Assembly: GCF_003347635.1 (NCBI RefSeq)
Contig: NZ_QDFY01000011.1
Coordinates: 62,001-126,000, forward strand
Source of the DNA: Sphingosinicella terrae
GTDB lineage: Bacteria; Pseudomonadota; Alphaproteobacteria; Sphingomonadales; Sphingomonadaceae
Direction of reading: 5' to 3'
DNA: 64,000 nucleotides
Under the pieces are notes generated by a model, which worked only from the letters and a program-made list of their open reading frames with translations, made no database searches and was not told the DNA's origin. Numbering within the stretch: position 1 is the stretch's first letter; each line of letters begins with the position of its first letter. Positions 18,382-29,191 of the stretch are shown here, piece by piece. Position numbers and translations under genes: made by a program.

Positions 18382-19685
18382 TCTCCAGCCCCGCCTTCTC
18401 CGGAAAGCGCTACGCCGTGCTCGGCCTTGCCCGATCGGGGCTGGCGACGGTGCGCTCGCTGCTTGCCAGCGGCGCCGCGGTGACCGCCTGGGACCAGAAG
18501 GAAGAGGCGCGGGCGCAAGTGCCGGCGGCGGGCGCCGGGGAGGATCTGGTCCTCGCCGATCCGCTCGCCATCGACCTCTCCGGCTATGACGGCATCGTCG
18601 TCTCGCCCGGAATTCCGCTCAACCGCCACCCGATCGCCGAGAAGGCGCGGCAGGCCGGCGTTCCGGTCATCGGCGACATCGAGCTGTTCGCCCTGGCGCG
18701 GCCTTCGCTGCCGCCGCACAAGGTTGTCGGAATCACCGGCACCAACGGCAAGTCGACGACGACGGCGCTCCTCCATCACATCCTGAAATCGGCCGGGGTC
18801 CCCAGCCTGATGGGCGGCAATATCGGCCTTCCGATCCTCGCCCAGGAGCCGTTGCCGGAGGGCGGCGTCTACGTCCTCGAGCTCAGCTCCTATCAGATCG
18901 ACATCACCTTCAGCCTCGATTGCGAGGTGGCGGTGCTGCTCAACGTCACGCCCGACCATCTCGACCGCTACGACAGCTTCGAAGCCTATCGGGATTCCAA
19001 GAGCCGGCTGTTCGAGATGCAATCGGCCGGGCATGCTGCGCTCATCGGCGAGGATGACCCGGTCGCGGCCGAAGTCGCCGACGACCTCGTGAGAAGCGAG
19101 CGGCGCGCAGGCGTTCGCCGGTTCCGCCGGAATGCGATTCCCGATCTGTCGGGCTCGCCTGCGCTCCAGGGCCCGCACAATGCCCAGAATGCCGCGGCTG
19201 CGGCCATGGCCGCCGAGGCGCTCGGAATCCCGGCCGAGGCCATCGCCGAGGGCCTGCGCACCTATCCCGGCCTTCCGCACCGGATGGAGCTGGTCGGCGA
19301 GAGGAACGGCATCCGCTTCGTCAACGACAGCAAGGCGACCAATCCGGATTCCGCCGCGCCGGCGCTGGCCGCCTATCCGGCCATCCACTGGATCCTCGGC
19401 GGCCTGCCCAAGTCGGACGATCTCGGACCGTGCACGGCCCATCTCGATCATGTCCGCGCCGCCTACACGATCGGCGAGGCAGGCCCCACGTTCGCGCGCC
19501 TGCTGAAAAGCAGGATTCCGGTTATCGAATGCGAGCGATTGACCGAGGCGGTGCGGCGCGCGGCGGGGGCCGCGGCTCCGGGGGAAGTGGTCCTGCTGTC
19601 CCCGGCCTGCGCCTCCTTCGATCAGTTTCGCGATTATGAGGCGCGCGGCGAGGCCTTCCGCGCGGCGGTGGAGGCGCTGGCATGA
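18378..19685 (+). CDS. murD: UDP-N-acetylmuramoylalanine--D-glutamate ligase
   Basis: MurD adds D-glutamate to UDP-MurNAc-L-Ala. The 435-residue product has an N-terminal Rossmann turn ([14 protein letters not shown]), the P-loop [17 protein letters not shown] (about residues 115-131), LELSSYQID and [13 protein letters not shown] in the central domain, and [10 protein letters not shown] in the C-terminal domain. Length is near the family norm of about 440. It has 4-base ATGA overlaps on both sides, with mraY and ftsW. Confidence 0.96.
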   Translation: MISSPAFSGKRYAVLGLARSGLATVRSLLASGAAVTAWDQKEEARAQVPAAGAGEDLVLADPLAIDLSGYDGIVVSPGIPLNRHPIAEKARQAGVPVIGDIELFALARPSLPPHKVVGITGTNGKSTTTALLHHILKSAGVPSLMGGNIGLPILAQEPLPEGGVYVLELSSYQIDITFSLDCEVAVLLNVTPDHLDRYDSFEAYRDSKSRLFEMQSAGHAALIGEDDPVAAEVADDLVRSERRAGVRRFRRNAIPDLSGSPALQGPHNAQNAAAAAMAAEALGIPAEAIAEGLRTYPGLPHRMELVGERNGIRFVNDSKATNPDSAAPALAAYPAIHWILGGLPKSDDLGPCTAHLDHVRAAYTIGEAGPTFARLLKSRIPVIECERLTEAVRRAAGAAAPGEVVLLSPACASFDQFRDYEARGEAFRAAVEALA

Positions 19686-20893
19686 GCATCGGGGGGGCGA
19701 GCCTCGGCACGGCTTCGAGCGGCGCCCGATCGGCGCGGCTGGGCCGTTCCGACATGAGCGCGGTCGGGCGCTGGTTCTGGGAAATCGACAAGCCCCTGCT
19801 GATCCTGGTGGCGGTGCTGATCTCGATCGGCCTCATCGCCGTCGCCGCCGCCTCGCCGGCGGCAGCGACCCGCTATTCGGGCGGCGACGTCAGCTTCGCG
19901 CCGCTCCATTATTTCTATCGCCAGCTGATCTGGACGATGCTCGCCGTCCCGGTGCTCATCGTCGTGTCGATGCTGCCCAAGCCGACGGCGCGGCGGCTTT
20001 CCTTGGTCGGCGCGGTCGTCTTCACCGGCCTGCTCTTCCTGGTGCCGGCTTTCGGTCAGGAAGTGAACGGAGCCCGCCGCTGGCTCGGCGTCGGCTTCAC
20101 CCAGTTCCAGCCCTCCGAGTTCCTGAAGCCGCTCTACATCGTCGCCATCGCCTGGCTGCTCTCGCTCAAGGACAAGGATGCGTCGCTGCCGATGGTGCCG
20201 CTGACCGGCATCATCACCGCGCTGATCGCGCTCCTGCTCATGCAGCAGCCCAATTTCGGCGAGACGATCATCTTCGTGGCGATATGGGTGCTGCTGCTGG
20301 CGCTCTCCGGAGCCTCGCTTCGCTTCCTCGGCTTCCTCGGCGGCGCCGGGCTGGGCGCGGTGGTGCTCGCTTATTTCTTCTATCCGGTGGCGACCGCGCG
20401 CATCGACGGCTTCCTGTTCGCCGAAGGCGACAATTACCAGGTCGAGGCGGCCCTGCGGACCCTGACGGCCGGAGGCCTGTTCGGGGCGGGGCCGGGCGCC
20501 GGCACGCGCAAATTCTCCCTGCCCGAGCCGCATACCGACTATATCTTCTCGGTGATCGGCGAGGAGTTCGGCATCATCGCCTGCCTCGCCATCGCCATCC
20601 TCTATCTCACCATCGTCGCCCGCGTATTGATCCGGCTGCTGCACGAGGAGGACCGCTTCCTCGTCCTCGCCACCGGCGGCCTCGTCGCCCAGTTCGGGCT
20701 CCAGGCGCTGATCAACATGGCGGTGAACGTCAATCTCGCCCCGTCCAAGGGAATGACGCTGCCGTTCATCTCCTATGGCGGATCCTCGATGATCGCCTTG
20801 TCGATCGGCTTCGGACTGCTGCTCGCCTTCAGCCGGCGCAATCCCTATCTGCACCGCTCCCCCTATGTGGTGAAATGGAGCGGCCTCAAATGA
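19682..20893 (+). CDS. ftsW: Septal peptidoglycan glycosyltransferase FtsW
   Basis: FtsW is the SEDS-family polymerase that works with FtsI at the septum. The 403-residue protein has a soluble N-terminal extension of about 35 residues rich in Ser/Gly/Arg, then about ten membrane segments. NGARRWLGVGFTQFQPSEFLKP (about residues 125-146), the catalytic-loop region around EPHTDYIFSVIGEEFG (about 282-297), and the GMTLPFISYGGSS motif near the C-terminus identify SEDS proteins. It overlaps murD and murG by 4 bases each. Confidence 0.96.
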   Translation: MSIGGASLGTASSGARSARLGRSDMSAVGRWFWEIDKPLLILVAVLISIGLIAVAAASPAAATRYSGGDVSFAPLHYFYRQLIWTMLAVPVLIVVSMLPKPTARRLSLVGAVVFTGLLFLVPAFGQEVNGARRWLGVGFTQFQPSEFLKPLYIVAIAWLLSLKDKDASLPMVPLTGIITALIALLLMQQPNFGETIIFVAIWVLLLALSGASLRFLGFLGGAGLGAVVLAYFFYPVATARIDGFLFAEGDNYQVEAALRTLTAGGLFGAGPGAGTRKFSLPEPHTDYIFSVIGEEFGIIACLAIAILYLTIVARVLIRLLHEEDRFLVLATGGLVAQFGLQALINMAVNVNLAPSKGMTLPFISYGGSSMIALSIGFGLLLAFSRRNPYLHRSPYVVKWSGLK

Positions 20894-22053
20894 GCCTGTC
20901 CCGGCACTATGTCCTCGCCGCCGGCGGCACCGGCGGCCATATGATGCCGGCCCATGCCTTGGCCGAGGAGCTGATGCGGCGCGGCCACCGCGTCGCCCTG
21001 GTCACCGACGATCGCGGCGCGCGCATCCCCGGCCTGTTCGACAAGGTGCAGGTGCACGTGCTGCCGGCGGGGCGCCTCAGCGGCGGGCCGCTCGGCTGGT
21101 GGCGCTCGGCGCGGGCCATCCTGACCGGACGGACGATGGCGCTTAGGCTCTACGAGACCTTCCGGCCGTCGGCGGTGATCGGCTTCGGCGGCTATCCCGC
21201 TTTTCCGGCCCTGCTCGCCGCCCGCCGCGATCGCATCCCGACCCTGATTCACGAGCAGAATGCCGTGCTCGGCCGGGTCAACCGCCTCGTCGCCGCGCGC
21301 GTGGACTCCATCGCCACCTCTTACGAGAAGGTCGACCGGGTCCCGTCATCGTCCCGCGACAAGGTCGACCATGTCGGCAATCCGGTTCGCGAGGAAGTGC
21401 TCGCGCTTCGCGACCAGCCCTTCCCGCCGCTCGGACCGGACGGCATCTTCCGCTTGCTGGTGATCGGCGGCAGCCAGGGTGCGTCGATCCTTTCCGAGGT
21501 CGTTCCGGAGGGGCTCGCCCTGCTGCCGGAGCATTTCCGGCGCCGCCTCCAGGTCACCCAGCAGTGCCGGGCGGAGGATATCGAGCGGGTCCGCGCCCGC
21601 TATGCCGCGCTCGCCATTCCGGCCGATCTCGCCACCTACATGCCCGATCTGCCCGAGCGCCTGTCCTGGTCCCATCTGGTGATCGCCCGCGCCGGCGCCT
21701 CGACCATCGCCGAGCTGACCGCTGCCGGCCGGCCGGCCATCCTCGTCCCTCTGCCGAGCGCGACCGACGATCACCAGACCGCCAATGCGCGGGAGATGGC
21801 CCGTTCGGGCGGCGCCCGCATGGTCCCGCAGTCGCGCTTCACGCCGATCGAGCTCGCCAAGCAGATGCAGAAGCTCGCGCTCGATCCCGACGCGCTCGCC
21901 AATGCCGCGGCCCGGGCGCGATCGGCGGGGAAGCCCGATGCGGCGCGGGCGCTGGCGGACCTGGTCGAAAGGATCGGGCGCCATCCCGGCGCGGATCCGC
22001 AATTCGTCCGCGACAACATTCTCCAGCCGCTTCCCGGCGGGGTGCCCGCGTGA
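20890..22053 (+). CDS. murG: Lipid II synthase MurG (GlcNAc transferase)
   Basis: MurG adds GlcNAc to lipid I on the inner face of the membrane. The 387-residue GT-B protein has the N-terminal Gly-rich loop [19 protein letters not shown] (about residues 8-26), [21 protein letters not shown], and the C-terminal-domain [11 protein letters not shown] and [23 protein letters not shown] motifs that bind UDP-GlcNAc. Start ATG overlaps the ftsW stop, and the stop overlaps the murC GTG (GTGA). Confidence 0.96.
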   Translation: MSLSRHYVLAAGGTGGHMMPAHALAEELMRRGHRVALVTDDRGARIPGLFDKVQVHVLPAGRLSGGPLGWWRSARAILTGRTMALRLYETFRPSAVIGFGGYPAFPALLAARRDRIPTLIHEQNAVLGRVNRLVAARVDSIATSYEKVDRVPSSSRDKVDHVGNPVREEVLALRDQPFPPLGPDGIFRLLVIGGSQGASILSEVVPEGLALLPEHFRRRLQVTQQCRAEDIERVRARYAALAIPADLATYMPDLPERLSWSHLVIARAGASTIAELTAAGRPAILVPLPSATDDHQTANAREMARSGGARMVPQSRFTPIELAKQMQKLALDPDALANAAARARSAGKPDAARALADLVERIGRHPGADPQFVRDNILQPLPGGVPA

Positions 22054-23462
22054 AGGGTGTCGCGACCGACATCGGCACGATCCACTTCGTCGGCATCGGC
22101 GGGATCGGCATGTCCGGCATCGCCGAAGTCATGCACATATTGGGCTATCGCGTGCAGGGATCGGACGTCGCCGACTCCTATGTCGTCGAAGCCTTGCGCG
22201 AGCGCGGCATCCCGGTGGCGATCGGGCATGAGGCCGGCAATCTCGGCGAGGCCGCGGTCGTGGTCGTCTCGACCGCGGTGAAGAAGGACAATCCCGAGGT
22301 CCAGGCGGCCTATGAGCGGCGCATTCCGGTGGTGCGCCGCGCCGAGATGCTCGCCGAGCTGATGCGGCTCAAATCGACGGTCGCGGTCGCGGGCACCCAC
22401 GGCAAGACCACCACCACCTCGATGATCGCCGCCCTGCTCGACGCCGGCGGCATCGATCCGACCGTCATCAACGGCGGCATCATCAACGCCTACGGCTCCA
22501 ATGCGCGGCTCGGCAGCTCCGACTGGATGGTGGTCGAGGCCGACGAGAGCGACGGCAGCTTCCTCCGCCTCGACGGAACCGTGGCGGTCGTCACCAACAT
22601 CGATCCCGAGCATCTCGACCATTATGGCTCGTTCGACGCGGTCAAGGACGCCTATGTCGAGTTCGTCGAGAACGTGCCCTTCTACGGCGCCGCCTTGCTC
22701 TGCGTCGATCATCCCGAGGTCCAGTCGATCATCCCGCGGCTGAGGGATCGCCGCGTCGTCACCTACGGCTTCGCCGCGCAAGCCGACATTCGCGGCGAGA
22801 ACGTCACCCCGGTCGCCGGCGGCAACCGCTTCGACGTGTCGGTCCGCGACCGCGCCGGCCAGGTCCGCACCATCTCCGGGATCGAGCTGCCCATGCCGGG
22901 CCGGCACAACGTCCAGAACGCGCTCGCGGCGATCGGCGTCGCCGCCGAGCTCGGCATCTCCGACGACCGCATCGCCCAGGGCTTCGGCCGCTTCCACGGC
23001 GTCAAGCGGCGCTTCACCAAGGTCGGCGAGGTGGACGGGGTCACCGTCATCGACGATTACGGCCATCACCCCGTCGAGATCAGGGCGGTCCTGTCGGCGG
23101 CGCGCGAGGCCGCCTCGGGCCGGGTCATCGCCGTCGTCCAGCCGCACCGCTACACCCGCCTCGCCAATCTGATGGAGGACTTCCAGAGCGCGTTCAACGA
23201 TGCCGATTTCGTGCTCGTCGCGCCGGTCTATGCGGCCGGCGAGGCGCCGATCGAGGGGGTCGACCACGAGGCGCTCGTCGAGGGTCTGAAGGAACGCGGC
23301 CATCTCGGCGCGCAGGCCGTCGCCGATGCCGACGCGGTCTGCCGGCTGCTGCGCGATCTCGCCGCGCCGGGCGACATGGTCATCTGCCTGGGCGCCGGCG
23401 ACATCACCAAATGGGCGGCGGGGCTGGCCGACGGCATCGCCAAAGCAAGGGCCAGCCGGTGA
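22050..23462 (+). CDS. murC: UDP-N-acetylmuramate--L-alanine ligase
   Basis: MurC adds L-Ala to UDP-MurNAc, the first amino acid of the stem. The 470-residue protein has the Rossmann start [18 protein letters not shown], the P-loop [16 protein letters not shown] (about residues 110-125), [26 protein letters not shown] and the C-terminal [12 protein letters not shown]. The start is GTG 22050, forced by the GTGA overlap with murG. The end overlaps the murB GTG in the same way. Confidence 0.96.
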   Translation: MKGVATDIGTIHFVGIGGIGMSGIAEVMHILGYRVQGSDVADSYVVEALRERGIPVAIGHEAGNLGEAAVVVVSTAVKKDNPEVQAAYERRIPVVRRAEMLAELMRLKSTVAVAGTHGKTTTTSMIAALLDAGGIDPTVINGGIINAYGSNARLGSSDWMVVEADESDGSFLRLDGTVAVVTNIDPEHLDHYGSFDAVKDAYVEFVENVPFYGAALLCVDHPEVQSIIPRLRDRRVVTYGFAAQADIRGENVTPVAGGNRFDVSVRDRAGQVRTISGIELPMPGRHNVQNALAAIGVAAELGISDDRIAQGFGRFHGVKRRFTKVGEVDGVTVIDDYGHHPVEIRAVLSAAREAASGRVIAVVQPHRYTRLANLMEDFQSAFNDADFVLVAPVYAAGEAPIEGVDHEALVEGLKERGHLGAQAVADADAVCRLLRDLAAPGDMVICLGAGDITKWAAGLADGIAKARASR

Positions 23463-24361
23463 GCGCGCTGATCGACATGCCCCGGGTCAAGGGCCGGCTC
23501 CAGACCGGCGGCGCGCTCGCGCCCCTGGTCTGGTTCAAGGCCGGCGGTCCGGCCGAGTGGCTGTTCGAGCCCAAGGACGAGGACGATCTCCAGGATTTCA
23601 TCGCCGCCCTCGATCCGGCAGTCCCGGTGATGGCGCTCGGCCTCGGCTCCAACCTGATCGTCCGCGACGGCGGCGTTCGCGGCGTGGTCGTCCGGCTCGG
23701 CAAGGCCTTCGCCAAGGTGGACCGGCTCGACCCCGTCACCCTGCGCTGCGGCGGCGGCGCGTCGGGCATCCTCGTCTCCTCGACCGCGCGCGATCTCGGC
23801 ATCGCCGGCATCGAGTTCCTGCGCTCGATACCGGGCACGGTCGGCGGCTTCGTGCGGATGAACGGCGGCGCCTACGGCCGCGAGGTCAAGGACATATTGG
23901 TCGAGTGCGAAGTCGTGCTCCGCTCCGGCGAGCGGCGGGTGCTCCCCGCCGAGGCGCTCGGCTACAGCTATCGCCACAGCGCGCTGCCGGAGCAGGCGAT
24001 CGTCGTCTCCGCCACCTTCCGCGGCGAGCCCGGCGATCCGGCCGCGATCCAGGCCGAGATGGACCGGATCGCGCGCTCCCGCGAGGAATCGCAGCCGCTG
24101 CGCAGCCGCACCGGCGGCTCCACCTTCAAGAACCCGCCCGGCACCAGGGCCTGGCAGCTGATCGATGCCGCTGGATGCCGCGGCCTGCGGGTCGGCGACG
24201 CCCAGGTCTCGGAGAAGCACTGCAATTTCCTGCTGAATCTGGGCCAAGCCAGCGCCGCCGATATCGAGGGACTGGGCGAGGAGGTGCGGCGCCGGGTCCG
24301 CGAGCATTCGGGTGTCACCCTCGAATGGGAAATACAGCGCGTGGGTGTCGATCATGGATAA
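23459..24361 (+). CDS. murB: UDP-N-acetylmuramate dehydrogenase
   Basis: MurB is an FAD enzyme that reduces the enolpyruvyl group of UDP-GlcNAc-enolpyruvate to UDP-MurNAc with NADPH. The 300-residue product has [14 protein letters not shown], the FAD-binding [19 protein letters not shown] (about residues 59-77), [17 protein letters not shown], the catalytic-Ser region [12 protein letters not shown], and [20 protein letters not shown]. These are hallmarks of type IIa-style alphaproteobacterial MurB. GTG start overlaps murC; the last codons overlap the ddl start by 8 bases. Confidence 0.96.
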   Translation: MSALIDMPRVKGRLQTGGALAPLVWFKAGGPAEWLFEPKDEDDLQDFIAALDPAVPVMALGLGSNLIVRDGGVRGVVVRLGKAFAKVDRLDPVTLRCGGGASGILVSSTARDLGIAGIEFLRSIPGTVGGFVRMNGGAYGREVKDILVECEVVLRSGERRVLPAEALGYSYRHSALPEQAIVVSATFRGEPGDPAAIQAEMDRIARSREESQPLRSRTGGSTFKNPPGTRAWQLIDAAGCRGLRVGDAQVSEKHCNFLLNLGQASAADIEGLGEEVRRRVREHSGVTLEWEIQRVGVDHG

Positions 24362-25289
24362 GCTCCACATCGCGGTGCTGATGGGCGGCTGGTCCGCCGA
24401 GCGCGAGGTCTCGCTGTCCAGCGGCGCCGGCATCGCCGACGCGCTCGAGAGCCGCGGCCATCGGGTCTCCCGCATCGACATGGGGCGCGACGTCGCCCAG
24501 CGCCTGGCCGAGCTTCGACCCGACATCGTCTTCAACGCCCTTCACGGCACGCCGGGAGAGGACGGCACCGTCCAGGGCATGCTCGACCTGATGGGGATCC
24601 GCTATACCCATAGCGGCCTCGCCACCTCCGTGATCGCCATCGACAAGGAGCTGACCAAGATGGTCCTCGTTCCTGCCGGCATCCGCATGCCGGAAGGGAA
24701 AATGGTGGAGAGCGAGAGCCTCTATTCGGCCGATCCGCTGCCGCGGCCCTTCGTCCTGAAGCCGGTGAACGAGGGCTCGTCGGTCGGCGTCGCCATCGTC
24801 CGCGAGGGCGGCAATTACGGCGCCCCCATCTCCCGCGACAGCGCCGGGCCCTGGCAGGAATTCGACCGCCTGCTCGCGGAGCCCTTCATCCGCGGGCGCG
24901 AGCTCACCTCGGCGGTGCTGGGCGGCGAGGCGCTGGCGGTGACCGAGTTGCGGCCGCGCTCCGGCTTCTACGATTACGACGCCAAATATACGGAAGGGAT
25001 GACCGAACATGTCTGTCCGGCCGAGATCCCGGACGAGATACGCGACGCCGCCATGGCGATGGCGCTCGAGGCGCATCGCCTGCTCGGCTGCCGCGGCGCC
25101 TCGCGCTCCGACTTCCGCTGGGACGACGAGAAGGGCTTGGACGGCCTCTATCTGCTCGAGGTCAATACCCAGCCGGGCATGACGCCGCTCAGCCTGGTGC
25201 CGGAACAGGCGCGGGCGCGGGGCATCGATTATGCCGAGCTAGTCGAGCGGATCGTCGCCGAGGCCATGGCCGAAGGTCCGAAGGCATGA
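24354..25289 (+). CDS. ddl: D-alanine--D-alanine ligase
   Basis: Ddl makes the D-Ala-D-Ala used by MurF. The 311-residue ATP-grasp enzyme has HIAVLMGGWSAEREVSLSSG at the start, FNALHGTPGEDGTVQGMLD (about residues 61-79), IRYTHSGLATSVIAIDK, FVLKPVNEGSSVGV, CRGASRSDFRWD and the Mg-binding LLEVNTQPGMTPLSLVPEQA. The ATG at 24354 overlaps the murB stop, and the frame is open upstream to 24312. Its TGA overlaps the ftsQ ATG. The ddlB-ftsQ-ftsA-ftsZ order is standard. Confidence 0.97.
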   Translation: MDKLHIAVLMGGWSAEREVSLSSGAGIADALESRGHRVSRIDMGRDVAQRLAELRPDIVFNALHGTPGEDGTVQGMLDLMGIRYTHSGLATSVIAIDKELTKMVLVPAGIRMPEGKMVESESLYSADPLPRPFVLKPVNEGSSVGVAIVREGGNYGAPISRDSAGPWQEFDRLLAEPFIRGRELTSAVLGGEALAVTELRPRSGFYDYDAKYTEGMTEHVCPAEIPDEIRDAAMAMALEAHRLLGCRGASRSDFRWDDEKGLDGLYLLEVNTQPGMTPLSLVPEQARARGIDYAELVERIVAEAMAEGPKA

Positions 25290-26242
25290 GCGCGCGCATC
25301 GCCCGCGGCAATGGCGGCGGCGGCGGCGGCCGCGGAGGCGCGCGTTCGGGCGCGCGGCCGCGCCAGACCGGCCGCTCGGTCAATACGCGGCGGCCGAAGA
25401 ACCAGAGCCTGCTCGATTCCTTCGGCCTGCCGGCCGGCGCCGGCCGGCGGATCGGCGGCTGGGCCTTCGCCCTCATCGGCCTGGTCCTGGTCGTCACCCT
25501 GGTGCTCGCCTTCCGGCTGCCGCAGCTTGCCGGCGCCGCTCTGGCGGAGAGCATCGGCGGGGCCGGATTCACCATGCAGCGGGTCGAGATCAAGGGCGCC
25601 GAGCGCGTGTCGCGGCTCGACATCTACAATGTCGCCTTCGACCAGCCGTCGATGGCGATGCCGCTGGTCGATCTCCAGGGCACAAGGGAGCGGCTGCTCC
25701 AGTTCGGCTGGATCAAGGAGGCCCGGGTCCATCGCCGCCTCCCCGATACTTTGGTCGTCGACATCGTCGAGCGGCGGCCGGCCGCCATCTGGCAGAACAA
25801 TCGCAGGCTCAGCCTGATCGATGCCGAGGGCGTCGTGCTCGAGCCGGTGCGGATCGATGCCATGCCGGAGCTGCCGCTGGTGATCGGGCCCGGTGCCAAT
25901 CGCCACCTCAACCTGCTCGACGCGCTCCTCGCCTCGACGCCGCATCTGCGGCCGCAGGTCGCCGGCGCCGCCTGGATCGGCGGACGCCGCTGGGACATAC
26001 GGTTCCAGACCGGCGAGGTGCTGTCGCTGCCCGAGGGCGACCGGCCGTCGCGCCGCGCCATCCTCCATTTCGCGCGGATGGACCAGCAGACCCAATTGCT
26101 CGGCCGCGGCTTCGTCCGCTTCGACATGCGCATTCCGGGCCGCTTCATCGTCCGTGTCTCGCGCCAGCCCGGCACCAGTGTGCCGGAGCTGGTCCCCCCC
26201 GATCCCGGCCCGACCCCGCCGGACCTGGCGAGGACCATCTAG
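25286..26242 (+). CDS. ftsQ: Cell division protein FtsQ
   Basis: FtsQ is a bitopic protein that recruits FtsB/FtsL to the divisome. The 318-residue product has a Gly/Arg-rich cytoplasmic N-terminus (about 50 residues, GGGGGRGGARSGARPRQT). A membrane segment follows (GGWAFALIGLVLVVTLVLAF), then a POTRA domain (FTMQRVEIKGAERVSRLDI, about residues 92-160, with WIKEARVHRRLPDTLVVDIVERRPAAIW), then the beta domain (LSLIDAEGVVLEPV). It overlaps ddl by ATGA, and ftsA begins on the base after its TAG. Confidence 0.94.
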   Translation: MSARIARGNGGGGGGRGGARSGARPRQTGRSVNTRRPKNQSLLDSFGLPAGAGRRIGGWAFALIGLVLVVTLVLAFRLPQLAGAALAESIGGAGFTMQRVEIKGAERVSRLDIYNVAFDQPSMAMPLVDLQGTRERLLQFGWIKEARVHRRLPDTLVVDIVERRPAAIWQNNRRLSLIDAEGVVLEPVRIDAMPELPLVIGPGANRHLNLLDALLASTPHLRPQVAGAAWIGGRRWDIRFQTGEVLSLPEGDRPSRRAILHFARMDQQTQLLGRGFVRFDMRIPGRFIVRVSRQPGTSVPELVPPDPGPTPPDLARTI

Positions 26243-27508
26243 TTGCGCAGAGCTCCGCCGCCCCCCACCCGCAATCTCGTCGCCGCCCTCGACGTCGGCT
26301 CCTCGAAAATCTCGGCGATGATCGCCGAGCCGCAGGAGAATGGCGGCCTGCGCATCCTCGGCACCGGCCAGCGCGAGAGCCGCGGCGTCAAGCGCGGCTA
26401 CATCGCCGACATGGAGAAGAGCGAGATCGCGATCCGTGAGGCGGTCGAGCAGGCGGAGCGGATCGCCGGCACCAATATCGACCAGGTCTTCGTCGGCTTC
26501 TCCGCCGGCGGGCTGGTCAGCAACGTCGCCCGGGTCGAGGTGTCGATCGGCGGACGTCGGATCTCGCGCGAGGACATCGATGCCCTGCTCTCGGCGGGCA
26601 AGGAGTCGATCGATCCGGAGGGCCGGATGGTCCTGCACGCGATGCCGGCGCTCTACACGATCGACGGCATGACCGGGGTCAAGCAGCCGCGCGGCCTGCA
26701 CGCCGACAAGCTCGCCGTCGACATCCATGTCGTCGCTGCCGATCCCTCCCCGGTCAAGAATCTCGACCTGTGCGTCCGCTCCGCCCATCTCGGGGTCGAA
26801 GCGATCGTCGCCTCGCCGGTCGCCGCCGGCAAGGCCTGCCTGGGCGAGGAGGAGCGCGAGCTCGGCGTCGCCTTGGTCGAGCTCGGCGCCGGCGTGACCA
26901 ACGTCTCGGTCTTCGCCGGCGGCATGCTGGTCGGCCTCAAGTCGCTCCCCTTCGGCGGCAGCGACATCACCGACGACATCGCCGCCGCCTTCGGCACGCG
27001 CCGGACCGAGGCGGAGCGGATCAAGTGCTTCTACGGCTCGGCGATGACGAGCCCGCGCGACAATCACGACATGATCGAGCTCGCGCCGATCGCGGGCGGG
27101 CAGGAGGGGATCGAGTCCGCGCGCATCACCCGCGCGCAGCTCGTCTCGGTAATCCGGCAGCGGCTCGAGCATCTCACGGCGGAGATCGAGGATGCGCTGA
27201 AGGCGCTCGGCTTCGCCGGGCCGTTCGGGCGGCAGGTGGTGCTCACCGGCGGCGGCGCCGAATTGAAGGGCATCGCCGATTACGCGCAGGGCGTTCTCGG
27301 CCGCGCCGTCCGCGTCGGCCGGCCGTCCATGGCCGGCCTTCCGGAGGCGCATAGCGGCCCGGCTTTCTCGACCCTCGCCGGCCTTGCCCAGTTCGCCGCC
27401 TCGGACGAGCTCGACCTTCGCGTCGGCTTCGCCGCGCCCGGCGGGTCGGAGCGCCCCGCGGGGAACATGTTGCAGCGGCTGATCGCTTTGTTTCGGACCC
27501 AGTATTGA
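26243..27508 (+). CDS. ftsA: Cell division protein FtsA
   Basis: FtsA is an actin-fold ATPase that tethers FtsZ to the membrane through a C-terminal amphipathic helix. The 421-residue protein has the phosphate-1 motif VAALDVGSSKISAMI (about residues 12-26), the SHS2 1C domain, LVELGAGVTNVSVFAGG (phosphate 2), VVLTGGGAELKGI (adenosine motif) and the C-terminal helix MLQRLIALFR. The start appears to be TTG 26243, immediately after the ftsQ TAG. A regulatory gap of 192 bases separates it from ftsZ. Confidence 0.96.
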   Translation: MRRAPPPPTRNLVAALDVGSSKISAMIAEPQENGGLRILGTGQRESRGVKRGYIADMEKSEIAIREAVEQAERIAGTNIDQVFVGFSAGGLVSNVARVEVSIGGRRISREDIDALLSAGKESIDPEGRMVLHAMPALYTIDGMTGVKQPRGLHADKLAVDIHVVAADPSPVKNLDLCVRSAHLGVEAIVASPVAAGKACLGEEERELGVALVELGAGVTNVSVFAGGMLVGLKSLPFGGSDITDDIAAAFGTRRTEAERIKCFYGSAMTSPRDNHDMIELAPIAGGQEGIESARITRAQLVSVIRQRLEHLTAEIEDALKALGFAGPFGRQVVLTGGGAELKGIADYAQGVLGRAVRVGRPSMAGLPEAHSGPAFSTLAGLAQFAASDELDLRVGFAAPGGSERPAGNMLQRLIALFRTQY

Positions 27509-27527
27509 GGAAAAATGTGTGTATCGC

Positions 27528-27555
27528 GTTAACTTTTTACTCGCACCGCAGAATC
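27528..27555 (+). promoter_or_regulatory. Candidate ftsZ control region (GTTAAC half-site and GAATC)
   Basis: The 192-base ftsA-ftsZ gap is the only sizeable break between mraZ and ftsZ, and parts of it are AT-rich. It contains GTTAAC at 27528-27533, resembling half of a CtrA site (TTAA-N7-TTAA), and GAATC at 27551-27555, a GANTC site for CcrM methylation. In Caulobacter both CtrA and GANTC methylation act on ftsZ. Their use here is inferred and a short motif can occur by chance. Confidence 0.3.
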
Positions 27556-27700
27556 GCATCGTGCAAAAGGGCTTAGAGGGCATCGTGCGGCCGCCGGTTC
27601 ACCGGATTTCCGCTTCGGCGATGCCCATCGGACAGACCAGGAGCCGCACGGCTCCAAAGGGTGCGCGGAGTATGGCGCAAGGGCAGAGGGGAGACATTGC

Positions 27701-29182
27701 ATGAGCATCGATTTCATCCGTCCGGAGGTCGAGGAGCTTCGCCCCCGCATCAGCGTCATCGGGGTCGGCGGCGCCGGCGGCAACGCCATCGCCAACATGA
27801 TCCAGTCGGAGGTGCAGGGCGTCGACTTCATCGTCGCCAACACCGACGCGCAGGCGCTCAACCATTCCCTCGCCGACCGCAAGATCCAGCTCGGGCTCAA
27901 GATCACCCAGGGCCTCGGCGCCGGCTCGCGTCCGGAAATCGGCAAGGCCGCCGCGGAAGAGGCGATCGATGAGATCGAGCAGGCGCTGGATGGCGCCCAT
28001 ATGTGCTTCATCGCGGCCGGCATGGGCGGCGGCACCGGCACCGGCGCGGCGCCGGTCATCGCCAAGGCGGCGCGCGACCGCGGCATCCTCACCGTCGGCG
28101 TCGTGACCAAGCCGTTCAGCTTCGAGGGCGCCCGGCGCGCCCGATCGGCGGAATCCGGCATCGACGAGCTGCAGCAGCATGTCGACACGCTGATCGTCAT
28201 CCCGAACCAGAACCTGTTCCGCATCGCCAATCCGAACACGACCTTCAAGGAAGCGTTCATGATGGCGGACGAGGTGCTGCAGCAGGGCGTTCGCGGGATC
28301 ACCGACCTCATGGTCATGCCCGGCCTCATCAACCTCGATTTCGCCGACGTCCGATCGGTGATGAGCGAGATGGGCAAGGCGATGATGGGCACCGGCGAGG
28401 CCTCGGGCGACAATCGCGCGATCGAGGCGGCCGAGCAGGCGATCGCCAATCCGCTGCTCGACGGGGTCAGCATGAAGGGCGCCAAGGGCGTGATCATCTC
28501 GATCACCGGCGGCGAGGACATGCGCCTGATGGAGGTCGACGAGGCCGCGAACCACATCAAGGACCTGGTCGATCCGGACGCGAACATCATCTGGGGATCG
28601 GCGTTCAACAACGATCTCGAAGGGAAGATCCGCGTGTCGGTCGTGGCGACCGGCATCGACGTCGAGGAGGCGACCCAGGCGCCGCCGCTCCAGGCGAAGG
28701 TCTTCGCCTTTCCGGGCGGCAGGAACGGCGAGGTCGGCCGGGGCGAGCCGTCGGCCGCCGCTGTCCCGGAGCGGATCAGCCTGACCCCGCCGGCGGCGAG
28801 CGCCGATCCGGTCGAGGCGGAAGAGCCGGTCAGTTTCATCGATGAGCCGACCGAGGCGCCCTCGGAGCTCGCCCTCGATCCGCCCGCCGGGGAGGATGAA
28901 GGCGACGAGCTGCTGCTCGATCACGTCGATCAGCCGACGCCGCCGGACGAGATCGAGACATCCTCCGCGGGCCGCCGCTCCTGGCTCACCCAGGACGAGC
29001 CGCAGTCGGCGCCGGCGGCGTCGAAGCCGGCGCGCGAAGGCGGTACGCTGTTCGAGCGCATGTCGAACATCGCCCGCGGTGCCGCCAAGGCGCAGGTCGA
29101 CGAGGAGACCGGGCCCCGGATGCGCACCAGCCGGGATTCGCTGGACATCCCGCGTTTTCTGAACCGGCAGAACAACCAGTAG
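27701..29182 (+). CDS. ftsZ: Cell division protein FtsZ
   Basis: FtsZ is the tubulin-like GTPase that forms the Z ring. The 493-residue product has the N-terminal [18 protein letters not shown], the tubulin signature GGGTGTG (about residues 109-115), [13 protein letters not shown], the catalytic T7-type loop, and a long acidic/Pro-rich linker from about residue 330 to 475. The C-terminal conserved peptide is [11 protein letters not shown], which in the family binds FtsA. GGGGAG precedes the ATG. A strong hairpin follows the stop, so ftsZ probably ends the dcw transcript. lpxC, a common next gene, is absent. Confidence 0.98.
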   Translation: MSIDFIRPEVEELRPRISVIGVGGAGGNAIANMIQSEVQGVDFIVANTDAQALNHSLADRKIQLGLKITQGLGAGSRPEIGKAAAEEAIDEIEQALDGAHMCFIAAGMGGGTGTGAAPVIAKAARDRGILTVGVVTKPFSFEGARRARSAESGIDELQQHVDTLIVIPNQNLFRIANPNTTFKEAFMMADEVLQQGVRGITDLMVMPGLINLDFADVRSVMSEMGKAMMGTGEASGDNRAIEAAEQAIANPLLDGVSMKGAKGVIISITGGEDMRLMEVDEAANHIKDLVDPDANIIWGSAFNNDLEGKIRVSVVATGIDVEEATQAPPLQAKVFAFPGGRNGEVGRGEPSAAAVPERISLTPPAASADPVEAEEPVSFIDEPTEAPSELALDPPAGEDEGDELLLDHVDQPTPPDEIETSSAGRRSWLTQDEPQSAPAASKPAREGGTLFERMSNIARGAAKAQVDEETGPRMRTSRDSLDIPRFLNRQNNQ

Positions 29183-29191
29183 GCGACCGCA

